64,000 nt of DNA from CAZKRL01 sp964555295 (GCA_964555295.1 CAZKRL010000010.1:1-64000), one strand, 5' to 3'; numbered from the stretch's first letter, positions 51,003 through 59,160 are shown. The notes: generated from the letters alone by a model not told the origin. Numbers and translations: made by a program.

Positions 51003-52268
51003 TTAAAGCTCCATTTCCAAACTCAAGTTTTTGTAGGCTTCCTTCGGGAAGGAGTTGATATAGTTCTCCGTTGTTTTCAGATTTCCATCGTGAAGGATTT
51101 CCGATATTAACGCAATGGACTTCCCACTCCGAACCGCTACCGTAGCAAATGAATGTCGGGCGTGGTATGTTCCGATTTTTTCAGCTAAATCGGGATTGAT
51201 ACCGCTCTCCAGAGCGAACTCGCGGAAATTCCTCACAACCGTATCATTGAACCGTGCAACCTTGTTGTGCTGTTGCTTCGGTGTATCTGTTGCGTTCAGG
51301 ATTCCGAAAAGGTAGGGGGATGTAGATTTTTTCCTCTTTTCAATGATTTGCTTCAGGGCAGGTGTCAACGGAACCTCTTTGATGGTGCGCTCTTTCTTTG
51401 TGTTCTTTGTTTTCGCCCTGATGTACTGGATGCTATCTTTATCAATGGAGGTGTGCTTCAGCTCGCAAATGTCTTTGGTATTCATGCCATAGGCGTAATA
51501 TGAAAAAAACCAAAAATCCTTTGCGAATGACTGGTTTTCGTTCTTTGGTTCCTTGTGCCAAAGTAGCTTCAACTCATCTTGCGTTAATGCCTTGTTGACT
51601 TTCTTACTGGTTGGAATTTGCGCCTTGTTTTTGCCGAATGGATATCCATCGAAGGTTGCTATTCCCTTCTCGATTGCTATCCTGTAAATGCTTCGGAGGT
51701 TGCGTAGATATATCCCAACGGTTGCAGCCGATAGCGATTTCCTTTTTTCGCAATAGTGTTTGAACTTGTTGATGAACTCGATAGTAATCTCATCGAAGCT
51801 CAATGGTTCGAACTCCTTCTCGTGTTCATCCTTGCGTTTAGTATGCTTCAGATACTTGTTGATGCAGGTTTTTGCCAACGAGTATTTTTCAGCTGTTGAT
51901 ACAGAGCCTATCGAAAGTTTTTGCTCGATTACGGTATCAAACAAATTGAAAACATCGGCTGCATTTTTCGTTGATGCCCCGAACATTATTGCTTCGAATG
52001 CTTCAAATGAGAAGGTTCGTAGGCTATCCAGTACATCATTCCCTCGCTGTTCGAGTGCAAGTAGCTTTTTTCTCAGCTCCTTGTATTCATTTCGGGGCTT
52101 TGTGGTTTCGTAGATGCTTGCGAAATCTTCCTTTGTGAACTCAAACACCGTTGTGTATAGCTTTTGTTTTCGTGGATTCTGGCAAAACAACCGTAGCTTG
52201 ACGGGATAAGTACCGTTGAGCTTTTTGTGTCGGGTGTCCAGCCATAAGGAAAGGAAGACTTTTCTCAT
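51003..52268 (-). CDS. int: Tyrosine recombinase (site-specific integrase) of the element
   Basis: A 421-residue integrase that would catalyse insertion and excision at tRNA-Pro. It has an N-terminal Arm DNA-binding domain (FLSLWLDTRHKKLNGTYPVKLRL, about 4-26 in outline), a SAM-like core-binding domain (about 105-205) and a catalytic domain (about 225-415). The catalytic residues His-x-x-Arg (YHARHSFAT), His (LHDGN) and the Tyr nucleophile (TENYINSF) are present. The box I Arg position reads YGMNTKDICEL, with Asn instead of Arg, as in the Bacteroides CTnDOT integrase class. The ATG at 52268 fits the family start and the promoter just upstream. Confidence 0.92.
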   Translation of the reverse strand: MRKVFLSLWLDTRHKKLNGTYPVKLRLFCQNPRKQKLYTTVFEFTKEDFASIYETTKPRNEYKELRKKLLALEQRGNDVLDSLRTFSFEAFEAIMFGASTKNAADVFNLFDTVIEQKLSIGSVSTAEKYSLAKTCINKYLKHTKRKDEHEKEFEPLSFDEITIEFINKFKHYCEKRKSLSAATVGIYLRNLRSIYRIAIEKGIATFDGYPFGKNKAQIPTSKKVNKALTQDELKLLWHKEPKNENQSFAKDFWFFSYYAYGMNTKDICELKHTSIDKDSIQYIRAKTKNTKKERTIKEVPLTPALKQIIEKRKKSTSPYLFGILNATDTPKQQHNKVARFNDTVVRNFREFALESGINPDLAEKIGTYHARHSFATVAVRSGKSIALISEILHDGNLKTTENYINSFPKEAYKNLSLEMEL

Positions 52269-52287
52269 TTGCATATCGTTTGCATAC
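52268..52287. repeat. Right paired TTTGCATA boxes (probable integrase arm site)
   Basis: TTTGCATA at 52268-52275 and 52279-52286, the same spacing as the left pair at 46463. They overlap the integrase start and touch its -7 element, so the integrase could repress its own gene. Confidence 0.6.
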
Positions 52288-52319
52288 AAAACTAATGAAT
52301 AACCAAATAAGAAAACAAA
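52287..52319 (-). promoter_or_regulatory. Integrase promoter
   Basis: Minus-strand -7 element TAGTTTTG (52287-52294) with TTTG (52316-52319) 21 bases further upstream, giving a leader of about a dozen bases before the ATG at 52268. Confidence 0.6.
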
Positions 52320-52406
52320 GCAAACCGAAGCTAATGAACCGAAAATGCTACATTTGCAAAGAAATCAGATGCAGTACCAAAAAGAACAAATAGGATAAAA
52401 ACACGA

Positions 52407-52453
52407 CTGGGGGGCGTGTGGTCGCACGTTCGAGTCGTGTCATCCCGACCAAT
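52407..52453 (+). repeat. attR: 47-bp direct repeat, right boundary of the element
   Basis: Identical to the 3' part of tRNA-Pro and its flank (46372-46418). It probably represents the original tRNA 3' end, displaced by the insertion. Confidence 0.92.
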
Positions 52454-52500
52454 TTTGTTTTCTTTAATCATTGTCATTTCAGAAAACATCAACTAACCAA

Positions 52501-52535
52501 ATGCCGACTATTCCAGTCGGCATTTGTTATTTTAC
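52501..52535 (+). terminator. Probable original terminator of tRNA-Pro, now beyond attR
   Basis: The 9-bp arms ATGCCGACT and AGTCGGCAT with a 5-base loop are followed by TTGTTATTTT. It lies 48 bases after attR, where the tRNA gene would have ended before insertion. Confidence 0.7.
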
Positions 52536-52568
52536 AATTTCCTCTGTCCTAAAAATTAGAGTCATGTA

Positions 52569-52748
52569 ATGAATTTATTATTTCGATTTCTTCGAAAAGA
52601 TGGTTGGTTTGTAATCAGGCAGAGCGGAAGTCATATGGTCATGTCGCATCCTACTAATAAAGGACAGATTGTTTGTCCTAATCATGGTAGTCATTCGGTT
52701 GGTAAAGGCTTAGAGAAAAAAATTAAGAAGGACGCAGGAATTAAATAA
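52569..52748 (+). CDS. hicA: HicA-type mRNA interferase toxin
   Basis: A 59-residue double-stranded-RNA-binding-fold toxin. The family signature KDGWFVIRQSGSHMVMSHP is intact, including the catalytic His in GSH and the following SHP strand. The C-terminus GKGLEKKIKKDAGIK matches the family. HicA cleaves mRNA when free of HicB. The gene is complete with a normal start and stop, but the antitoxin gene after it is broken. It lies just outside the right end of the element. Confidence 0.85.
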   Translation: MNLLFRFLRKDGWFVIRQSGSHMVMSHPTNKGQIVCPNHGSHSVGKGLEKKIKKDAGIK

Positions 52749-52758
52749 ATAATATCTC

Positions 52759-52931
52759 ATGAAAATAGAAATGATTATAGAGCGCTATCTGAGAGAATTG
52801 GTATGAATCAAAGTTTATTGGCTCAGTATATAAATGGAATCAAAAAACCCTCATCAAATCAAGCTTTGAAAATCCTTCAAGGTGTGCAACAAATCGGAAA
52901 TGAGTTGGCCGCTATTCGATTTTTGCTGTAA
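52759..52931 (+). pseudogene. hicB: Decayed hicB antitoxin (deletion and frameshift)
   Basis: Only a short start (MKIEMIIERYLREL, then V and a stop at 52804-52806) and an out-of-frame HTH tail survive. The tail (MNQSLLAQYINGIKKP... IGNELAAIRFLL, 52803-52931) is a typical HicB C-terminal domain. Adding one G before GTATG would restore ERYLRELGMNQSLLAQY, which indicates a 1-base deletion. The usual HicB N-terminal half (about 60-70 residues) is also missing, so this is doubly broken. A 42-residue HTH peptide could still be translated from 52803. Confidence 0.78.
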
Positions 52932-53013
52932 GCTGAAAGTTGGATACTGAAATTGAATTTTACGCCATTTGGAAAGTCTGAACTCTCGGTGATCCTGCCG
53001 ACAGTATTTTGAC

Positions 53014-53043
53014 GAGCCATCGAGGAAACGATGGCCTTTTTTA
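53014..53043 (+). terminator. Hairpin terminator after the hicAB remnant
   Basis: The arms GCCATCG and CGATGGC with a 6-base loop are followed by CTTTTTT. Confidence 0.7.
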
Positions 53044-53228
53044 TGAGTGATTTGTAACTATCTGTGTCGAGAATTCTATAACTTCATTATCGTATTTTTT
53101 CTGTATCTGAAAGTCTAGCAGCAGAGTGAGAGGCGCAGATTTTACATGCCCAGTTGGTTTATTGCATTAGCAGTGTGATAACTCGTTACCTCACCCAAAC
53201 ATGTATCGCTATTCTTAAAGCGGGAGCT

Positions 53229-53810
53229 TTACCCTTTGCGGACGTATTTTGTCAGGATAACGATTTGCTGGTTTTCTATTTTACCCTCGATTTGTTCTAC
53301 ATTATCCTTCACCAACCGGATGTTCTTCACCACCGTACCTGCTCTTGCACTGAAACTGGTTCCTTTGACATCAAGCGTTTTTACCAGAATCGCGGTGTCA
53401 CCTTCATGCAATCGCTGTCCGTTGCTGTCCAAATGAAACTCTACATCGCTGTCATTTTCGTGGTCACCGGTGGCTTTTGCCCATTGTAGCTGATCTTCAT
53501 CAAGATAGAGCATGTCCAGCGCATCGGCTGCCCAGCTTTCATTGCGAAGGCGTTGAAGCATGCGCCACGCCGTAATTTTTACAGGGACATGTTCACTCCA
53601 CATGCTGGTGAGCAGACAATTCCAATGTGCCTCATCCAATGGCACTTGTTTCAGGAGTTGAGCGACGCAGGTATTGCACGCGCAAATACATTGTTCGGCC
53701 GTTTGCTCGTTGGCGGGAGGTAGCTCGTAAATCGTTATTTCAGATGAGGATGCACAAAGCTCACAGCAATGATTGCCTCTTGCGTAAAGAATTTCTTTGA
53801 TTGTGCTCAA
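53229..53810 (-). CDS. PhnA domain-containing protein
   Basis: A 193-residue cytoplasmic protein. The N-terminus has two cysteine pairs (CCELCASS at about 15-22 and CICACNTC at about 41-48), the zinc-ribbon part of PhnA-type proteins. The C-terminal half carries the PhnA SH3-like domain (DSNGQRLHEGDTAILVKTLDVKG, about 127-150; VVKNIRLVKDN). Despite the name, most PhnA proteins are not phosphonate enzymes, so no reaction is assigned. It is a lone gene. Confidence 0.87.
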   Translation of the reverse strand: MSTIKEILYARGNHCCELCASSSEITIYELPPANEQTAEQCICACNTCVAQLLKQVPLDEAHWNCLLTSMWSEHVPVKITAWRMLQRLRNESWAADALDMLYLDEDQLQWAKATGDHENDSDVEFHLDSNGQRLHEGDTAILVKTLDVKGTSFSARAGTVVKNIRLVKDNVEQIEGKIENQQIVILTKYVRKG

Positions 53811-54276
53811 GGTTTATAATTAGGGATCGAAAGGTAATGGTTATGAGTGGATGGGTTTGCTTTTTCGCTCTGCATTGATGGAGCAGTACAAACTTATTAG
53901 CGCTCATGATTTAAGTCATCCCCGAACCCTCTCATGAATAACACATTAACGACTATCTTTAAATTAAGAACTTGTCTGGCCAACGCCGACCACCTCAAGT
54001 CGTGGGGCCAGATCTGGGATTCACTCTATGGTTCGTCCATCAATGCAGAATTGTAAATTCAGATTTGAGCTTGTTGATTGACGAGATCGCCTGATTCAAT
54101 TGAAGCAATCTGTAAGGTTCTCAGGAGGGTCAATTTTCTTTGGCTAAGGATTTTTGACATTGAATTTTTCGAAATACGCATCAACAGCGCATGGATTAGA
54201 ATTTTTAGTATTACTATGCTCCATTGGTGTTTTCAGAAGTACATGTATTATCATTGCGCCGCACAATTTTACGATT
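53811..54276. other. 466-base intergenic region, nothing recognised
   Basis: It lies between the divergently transcribed PhnA-like and protease genes. A -7-like TATCATTG (54248-54255, one mismatch) near the right end may serve the protease gene. I see no RNA gene, repeat or credible coding frame; the in-frame extension upstream of 54277 lacks a signal-peptide-like start. Confidence 0.4.
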
Positions 54277-55962
54277 ATGAAAAAAATTTATTGGTTTGCC
54301 TTTGCAGTGATTCATTCGCATTTGATTCTGTCACAACAACGACCTGTCGGTTTTGAGCTTTTTGCACAGGAGTTGTTGGCATTACCACGAACCGAACTCG
54401 TTACGTTTGATCATTCTCAGCTATGGGCTGAAGATATGCAACGAGAACATCAGGGAGGTCGAACCAATATTGGCCGACTCATTCCTTACAATGAAAATTG
54501 TTACACCACGGGGGTTTGGTCGCAACTGCCCAATGGTGATCGTTTGTGGCAATGGCGTTTCAAAACTGCCAATGCAAAAGGACTTTGTGTTTATTTCGAC
54601 AATTTCCAGATACCTCTTGGGTCTAGTGTCTTTTTATATCCCGCTGATAGAAGCCATTTTTTCGGTCCGGCACTCAATGAAGATTGCAATGAACATGGAA
54701 AGTTTATGATGGGTGAAATTGCTGGCGAAGAGGCCATTCTTGAGTATTATCAACCTTTTGAAGTGATTGGTGAGCCGACCATTGAAATGCGCTCGGTATC
54801 ACACATGTACCGAAATGTGTTCGCAGGTCTGGAGGAACGCGGCGGAGGTTCAGATGTTTGCGAGGTAGATGTTAATTGTCCGGAAGGATCAGATTGGGTG
54901 GATCAACGTAATTCTGTTGTGCGACTGCTTATTACAGAAGGCAATTTTCAGGGCTTGTGCAGTGGAGCGCTCGTCAATAATACTTCGCAAGATTGCCGCA
55001 AATTCATTCTTACCGCATTGCACTGCGGTGTATCTACCACGGATGCCGATTGGTTGCTTTGTCAGGTGAGGTTCAATTATCAACGTGCAGCATGCGGCAG
55101 CGGTACAACGCCCAGTTCCAACAATAGGGTAGGGGTATTTCGCAGGGCTGATAGTAATGACAACGGGGGTGATAATGGGTCAGATTTTCTATTGCTCGAA
55201 TTGGAGGAAAACCCTTTACAGTCTTGGAACATTTTCTACGCAGGTTGGGATGCGCGCGCTATTACACCTGATAATTGTGTGGGTATTCATCATCCCGCCG
55301 GAGATGTGAAAAAAATATCTACTACCGACAATATTGTATCCGGTGGATGGGGAATCAATGGTACTCACTGGCAAGTCAACTGGATGCAGACAGAGACCAA
55401 TTGGGGCGTTACCGAAGGCGGTTCTTCGGGTTCGCCGCTGTTCAATCAAGATAAGAGGATAGTGGGTCATCTTACCGGTGGAGGTTCTTGCTGTACCTCA
55501 GGTGGCTGCGGATTCGGTACTTCGCCCTCCGCTCCTGATTCCTACGGGAAGCTCGATCGAGATTGGGATAATAACCCCAATACTGCTGACCAGAAATTAA
55601 AGGTTTGGCTGGATCCAACCAATACCGGTATCGAGTCTATGGACGGTTCTTATCTGGTGCCTGGAGGGGATTATCCTTGTGTATTCGTTGGGCAAGGCGA
55701 TGAAATGTCATTGGACTTTGACGATGTGAGTTTGTTTCCTTCTGTTGGCAACGGTCATATTAACTTGTCCTTTCCTGATCGTGTAAAGCTCTCAAGTGTT
55801 TTTGTCTATGATCAGAACGGCAGGCTGGTGCACTCAATAACCAAATCGATGGTCTCCCCGCAGATGCTCAATCTTGCATCGCTTGAAAATGGCGTGTACT
55901 TCATCACAATCCAGAGTGAATCAGCTCATTCAGTTACAAAAAAGATACAGATTATTCACTGA
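54277..55962 (+). CDS. T9SS-exported trypsin-like serine protease
   Basis: A 561-residue secreted endopeptidase similar to lysyl-endopeptidase-type enzymes. The signal peptide (IYWFAFAVIHSHLILSQ) is followed by a propeptide-like region (about 20-190). The chymotrypsin-fold domain carries the triad: His in ILTALHCGV (about 244), Asp in GSDFLLLELEE (about 303), and Ser in EGGSSGSPLFN (about 388). Many cysteines (CCTSGGCGFG) imply disulphides. The last 75 residues form a T9SS sorting domain (LFPSVGNGHI...LENGVYFITI). The ATG at 54277 precedes the signal peptide and is preferred to the in-frame upstream start at 54154. Confidence 0.9.
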   Translation: MKKIYWFAFAVIHSHLILSQQRPVGFELFAQELLALPRTELVTFDHSQLWAEDMQREHQGGRTNIGRLIPYNENCYTTGVWSQLPNGDRLWQWRFKTANAKGLCVYFDNFQIPLGSSVFLYPADRSHFFGPALNEDCNEHGKFMMGEIAGEEAILEYYQPFEVIGEPTIEMRSVSHMYRNVFAGLEERGGGSDVCEVDVNCPEGSDWVDQRNSVVRLLITEGNFQGLCSGALVNNTSQDCRKFILTALHCGVSTTDADWLLCQVRFNYQRAACGSGTTPSSNNRVGVFRRADSNDNGGDNGSDFLLLELEENPLQSWNIFYAGWDARAITPDNCVGIHHPAGDVKKISTTDNIVSGGWGINGTHWQVNWMQTETNWGVTEGGSSGSPLFNQDKRIVGHLTGGGSCCTSGGCGFGTSPSAPDSYGKLDRDWDNNPNTADQKLKVWLDPTNTGIESMDGSYLVPGGDYPCVFVGQGDEMSLDFDDVSLFPSVGNGHINLSFPDRVKLSSVFVYDQNGRLVHSITKSMVSPQMLNLASLENGVYFITIQSESAHSVTKKIQIIH

Positions 55963-55990
55963 ACCCGTTTGCAGCATTGAAATAACTCTT

Positions 55991-55998
55991 TACATTTG
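55991..55998 (+). promoter_or_regulatory. -7 element TACATTTG of the STAS gene
   Basis: Exact TAnnTTTG match, 16 bases before the ATG at 56015. Confidence 0.6.
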
Positions 55999-56014
55999 AG
56001 CAAAATCAAGAGTC

Positions 56015-56380
56015 ATGAAATTTGTCGTTTCGAAAAAAGATAAGGTGACCTCCATCTCCTCGAAAGTGGAGAAATTGGATGCTTTACATTCACCCGAATT
56101 AAAGAGTGAAGTAATTAGCATCAATCGTGAAGGAACCAAGAATATCATCATTGATCTTACAGATACGAGGTACATCGATTCTTCCGGCTTGAGTGCACTT
56201 TTGGTAGCCAACAGACTATGTCGCGATGCAGCTGGTACTTTTGTTTTGTGTGGACTTCAAGATCATGTCAAGAAGTTGATTTCAATTTCGCAACTTGAAA
56301 CTGTTTTGAAGATAACCCCGACCGTAAGTGAAGCCATTGATTTGGTATACATGGAGGAGTTGGAAAGAGACGTGAAATAA
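56015..56380 (+). CDS. STAS-domain anti-sigma factor antagonist-like protein
   Basis: A 121-residue single STAS domain. The conserved DTRYIDSSGLSALL (about 50-63) includes the serine phosphorylated by anti-sigma kinases in SpoIIAA/RsbV proteins. It would act by partner switching in a stress or secretion signal path; no cognate kinase is nearby. In many Bacteroidota a STAS gene lies before the RNase Z gene, and here only one T9SS gene intervenes. Confidence 0.88.
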   Translation: MKFVVSKKDKVTSISSKVEKLDALHSPELKSEVISINREGTKNIIIDLTDTRYIDSSGLSALLVANRLCRDAAGTFVLCGLQDHVKKLISISQLETVLKITPTVSEAIDLVYMEELERDVK

Positions 56381-56409
56381 TCAAATAGCTCAATAAACAT
56401 TACAATTAC

Positions 56410-57192
56410 ATGAAGAGAATTTTTACTTTCTTAGTTGCGGTTAGTACAGCGCAAATTGCCATTTCGCAGTGCGACCCTATGGCGCATGACTTCCAAGGAG
56501 CGGCATTTGGCGTCTATCCCCCTGATAGTATTGGTCTACAACAAGCAGAAGTGAATGTGCCCTATGAGCAGGTGTTGTATTTTAAAATTCCTCAAGACGC
56601 CAATAATATCGATCCTACCTACCCGGCAGGAACAGCGGATATCGATTCAGTAAGACTCACTAGTATTACCTATAACAACGGTGTTTCTTTTGTTCCGGTA
56701 AGTGGATTGGGGTTAACAGTGGATTGTAGTTCCCCGTCCTGTACTTTTCTGCCTAACCAACAATATTGCGGTAGAATTTCTGGTACGCCAAATACCGGTG
56801 GTGTTTTTCCGGTTACAATAAATGTTGATGCATACGCAAGTATTATAATCCTGGGTCCACAGGTTGTGCCGTATTCTTTTCCTGATTATGTTCTCACCGT
56901 TAACGGGCCAATGAGCGTCCTGGAACCTGCTGGTAAAAGTTTCAGTGTAGCCAAGCTCTATCCTAATCCTGCCACTGATGCAGCGACATTGCCGGTATCA
57001 TTGACCAATAACGATAGGGTTGAAATAAGTGTGATGAACCTAGTGGGTAAGAACGTGCTAACCAAAAGTTTCTCCGGAGTTAAAGGCATGAACAATATTC
57101 CGCTGAACCTGGAAAATTTTGAAAGTGGTGTATACCTCATCACTGTTAAATCAGGAAATCATACTGCTACACAGAAATTTGTTGTAGAATAA
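56410..57192 (+). CDS. Secreted protein with T9SS sorting domain
   Basis: A 260-residue protein with a signal peptide (IFTFLVAVSTAQIAISQ), an unassigned beta-rich domain with four cysteines (about 20-170: VDCSSPSCTFLPNQQYCGRISG), and a C-terminal type A sorting domain (about 183-260, LYPNPATDAATL...FESGVYLITV). The function is unknown and export to the cell surface is inferred. It follows the STAS gene by 29 bases and ends in a strong terminator. Confidence 0.87.
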   Translation: MKRIFTFLVAVSTAQIAISQCDPMAHDFQGAAFGVYPPDSIGLQQAEVNVPYEQVLYFKIPQDANNIDPTYPAGTADIDSVRLTSITYNNGVSFVPVSGLGLTVDCSSPSCTFLPNQQYCGRISGTPNTGGVFPVTINVDAYASIIILGPQVVPYSFPDYVLTVNGPMSVLEPAGKSFSVAKLYPNPATDAATLPVSLTNNDRVEISVMNLVGKNVLTKSFSGVKGMNNIPLNLENFESGVYLITVKSGNHTATQKFVVE

Positions 57193-57211
57193 TTCACTGA
57201 TGAATGATTTG

Positions 57212-57242
57212 AAACTGCACCTTTGAGGTGCAGTTTTTTTTT
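57212..57242 (+). terminator. Terminator directly abutting the RNase Z start
   Basis: The 10-bp perfect arms AAACTGCACC and GGTGCAGTTT with loop TTTGA are followed by a T run ending one base before the ATG at 57244. Confidence 0.85.
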
Positions 57243-57243
57243 G

Positions 57244-58155
57244 ATGAAGTTCGAAGTCCTCATTCTCGGTTGCGGCGCAGCAGCTCCCAGCGGCAGAAAC
57301 TTGCCTTCTGCCCAGCTCATCAATTTGCGCGAGAATTATTTGCTGGTGGATTGCGGAGAAGGCACTCAACTGCAGCTGCGCAGGTATAAAGTCAAGTTCC
57401 AGCGCATCAGCCATATTTTTATATCCCACTTGCACGGAGATCACTACCTCGGTCTCATGGGGCTGCTTTCCAGTATGCATTTGTTGGGTAGAAGAACACC
57501 GTTGACAGTTTATTCACCGCCCGGACTTGAGGAAATCATCCGGGTGCAAATGAAAATTTCTGAGAGTTTTTTTGAATTTCCTCTGGAGTTCATTGCATTG
57601 TCTTGTGAATCAGAATCACTTATTGTCGATGAATCTGCCTTTGAAGTTCGTTCTTTCCCGCTTAAGCATCGCGTGAAATGCTCAGGTTTTGTCTTCAGAG
57701 AGAAACCGCTTTTGCCCAACATCAGTAAGGATATGATTCGCGAATACAAGTTGGATGTTGAGGAGATATTGCAATTGAAACATGGTCACGCAATTGTGAG
57801 TCGCGATGGTATTCCGGTAACCCCGGAGCAGGTCCTCGCTCCACCTCATGAAACAAAGTCGTATGCCTATTGCTCAGATACAATGGAGTGGGAGAAAATC
57901 ATCCCCTTTATTCGCAATGTGACATTGTTATATCATGAATCTACTTTTCTGGAGACAGAGGCCAAAAGAGCTGTTGAGACTTGGCATTCTACCGCCTCGG
58001 GCGCTGCAAGAATTGCTTTAAAGGCAGAGGTAAGGCAGTTGATGCTGGGGCATTTCAGTGCGCGTTATGGCGACCAGGGTTATTTTCTTCAAGAGGCAAT
58101 ACCTATTTTTCCTAACGTAATTCTCGCCGAAGAAGGTCGAACAATAGAACTATAA
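57244..58155 (+). CDS. rnz: Ribonuclease Z
   Basis: An endonuclease that removes 3' trailers from tRNA precursors. It has the metallo-beta-lactamase fold with the zinc-binding FISHLHGDHYLGLMGLL (about 59-75). The later DTMEW and STFLETEAKRAVETWHSTASGA (about 236-257) are typical of the RNase Z family, as is LMLGHFSARY. The 304-residue length is standard. The ATG at 57244 is used because the hairpin terminator occupies the bases immediately before it; how the gene is transcribed is unclear. Confidence 0.95.
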   Translation: MKFEVLILGCGAAAPSGRNLPSAQLINLRENYLLVDCGEGTQLQLRRYKVKFQRISHIFISHLHGDHYLGLMGLLSSMHLLGRRTPLTVYSPPGLEEIIRVQMKISESFFEFPLEFIALSCESESLIVDESAFEVRSFPLKHRVKCSGFVFREKPLLPNISKDMIREYKLDVEEILQLKHGHAIVSRDGIPVTPEQVLAPPHETKSYAYCSDTMEWEKIIPFIRNVTLLYHESTFLETEAKRAVETWHSTASGAARIALKAEVRQLMLGHFSARYGDQGYFLQEAIPIFPNVILAEEGRTIEL

Positions 58156-58200
58156 TGGCTAGACTCACTAAAATCTGATGAATGGAGAGGGAATGAAAAT

Positions 58201-59160
58201 TTATATAAGCTCGATCTGACGAGCCACCTTTTGTAAGATTTCAAAAACTGTTTCAGCCATCACATTTTCACTGTCGAGGGTAGGATTGATCTCGGTAAAT
58301 TCCAGGCAACAAATGCGTTCGTTTTGCAGAAATTCCAGAATTAAATCAGCTGCTTCTCGCGCATTAAGTCCGCCTTTTACAGGTGTTCCCGTACCGCGTG
58401 ATACCGTAGGGTCCAGTGAGTCTACATCAAAGGAAATGTAAATTTTATCGCAGTGACTTAAATATTTCAAGAGCTCTCGACATAGTTTAGTGATACCGGT
58501 TTTACGAATCTCATTGGTGGAAACCACCTTTACACGATTTGATTTAATGAGGGCCGACTCTTGCTCTTCAAAGTCGCGAAGTGTGAGGTAGATGAGGTCT
58601 CGATACTCGAGCTTCGGAGCCACATCTCCAACGCCTTTCAGCATCTCCCAAAGTTCTATCGTTTCAAAATCGATGTCGTTGATTTTTTCTTCTATGTTAT
58701 CCTCATTTAGCGCTGTGGCCAATGGCATGCCATGCATATTCCCCGATGGGGTTGTGTAAGGAGAGTGAAGATCGGCATGGGCATCAATCCATATCACTCC
58801 CAAACGGCAATCTGGATTCGCCATCTTGATTCCAGCAATGGTGCCACCTGCGGAACTATGATCACCGCTGATGAGTATCGGAAATTTTCCATCGCGAAGA
58901 GTATCACGAACAGCGGCTCCAACACGCTCATACATCTTTAAGACGCTTTTGATATGCCGCGCATAGCGGCTGCCAGGGTTGGAAAACAATGCAATGTTGT
59001 CGTTCGGAATGACCAAGCTTTTATAATTCTTGAAAAATTGTGAGCGAAAGTCGAGCGCAGCAATTTTTACAGCGTCAACACCCAAACTCGCACCACGGGT
59101 GCCCGCACCAATTTCACTGGGCACTTCAATGAGTTTGATACTTCTAACTTTTTTGGTCAT
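58201..59160 (-). CDS. Arginase/agmatinase-family ureohydrolase
   Basis: A binuclear-manganese enzyme of 319 residues that hydrolyses arginine or a related guanidino compound to urea. The three metal motifs are present: SGDHSSAGG (about 107-115), WIDAHADLHSP (about 132-142) and SFDVDSLDP (about 237-245). A GTGTPVKGGL segment follows the third. The extra N-terminal six residues from 59178 are less likely than the ATG at 59160. The closest match by eye is type-I arginase. Confidence 0.9.
   Translation of the reverse strand: MTKKVRSIKLIEVPSEIGAGTRGASLGVDAVKIAALDFRSQFFKNYKSLVIPNDNIALFSNPGSRYARHIKSVLKMYERVGAAVRDTLRDGKFPILISGDHSSAGGTIAGIKMANPDCRLGVIWIDAHADLHSPYTTPSGNMHGMPLATALNEDNIEEKINDIDFETIELWEMLKGVGDVAPKLEYRDLIYLTLRDFEEQESALIKSNRVKVVSTNEIRKTGITKLCRELLKYLSHCDKIYISFDVDSLDPTVSRGTGTPVKGGLNAREAADLILEFLQNERICCLEFTEINPTLDSENVMAETVFEILQKVARQIELI

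Larger units (their letters stand above)
46372..52453. mobile_element. ~6.0-kb integrative element in tRNA-Pro
   Basis: Bounded by 47-bp perfect direct repeats (attL 46372-46418, attR 52407-52453), so the excised circle would be 6035 bp. From the right end it encodes a tyrosine integrase, an unknown protein, an excisionase-like HTH protein, DUF3987 and DUF6371 proteins with 9-bp repeats between them, a small protein, and a divergent secreted protein as cargo. No relaxase, capsid, portal, terminase or conjugation gene can be recognised. Paired TTTGCATA boxes near both ends are probable integrase arm sites. It could be a phage satellite, a mobilisable island relying on a helper, or a defective remnant. 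Confidence 0.9.

Noticed and set aside
52349..52380. Rightward TACATTTG element followed by a tiny frame (ATG at 52370)
   Set aside because: The encoded peptide would be about nine residues, and the element may be fortuitous; it has no clear -33.
46369..52450. Second functional tRNA-Pro at the right repeat
   Set aside because: Only the 3' half of the tRNA is present at 52407; there is no D-arm or 5' acceptor strand.
53154..53489. 111-codon frame on the plus strand
   Set aside because: It overlaps the PhnA-like gene on the opposite strand and shows no domain or secretion signal of its own.
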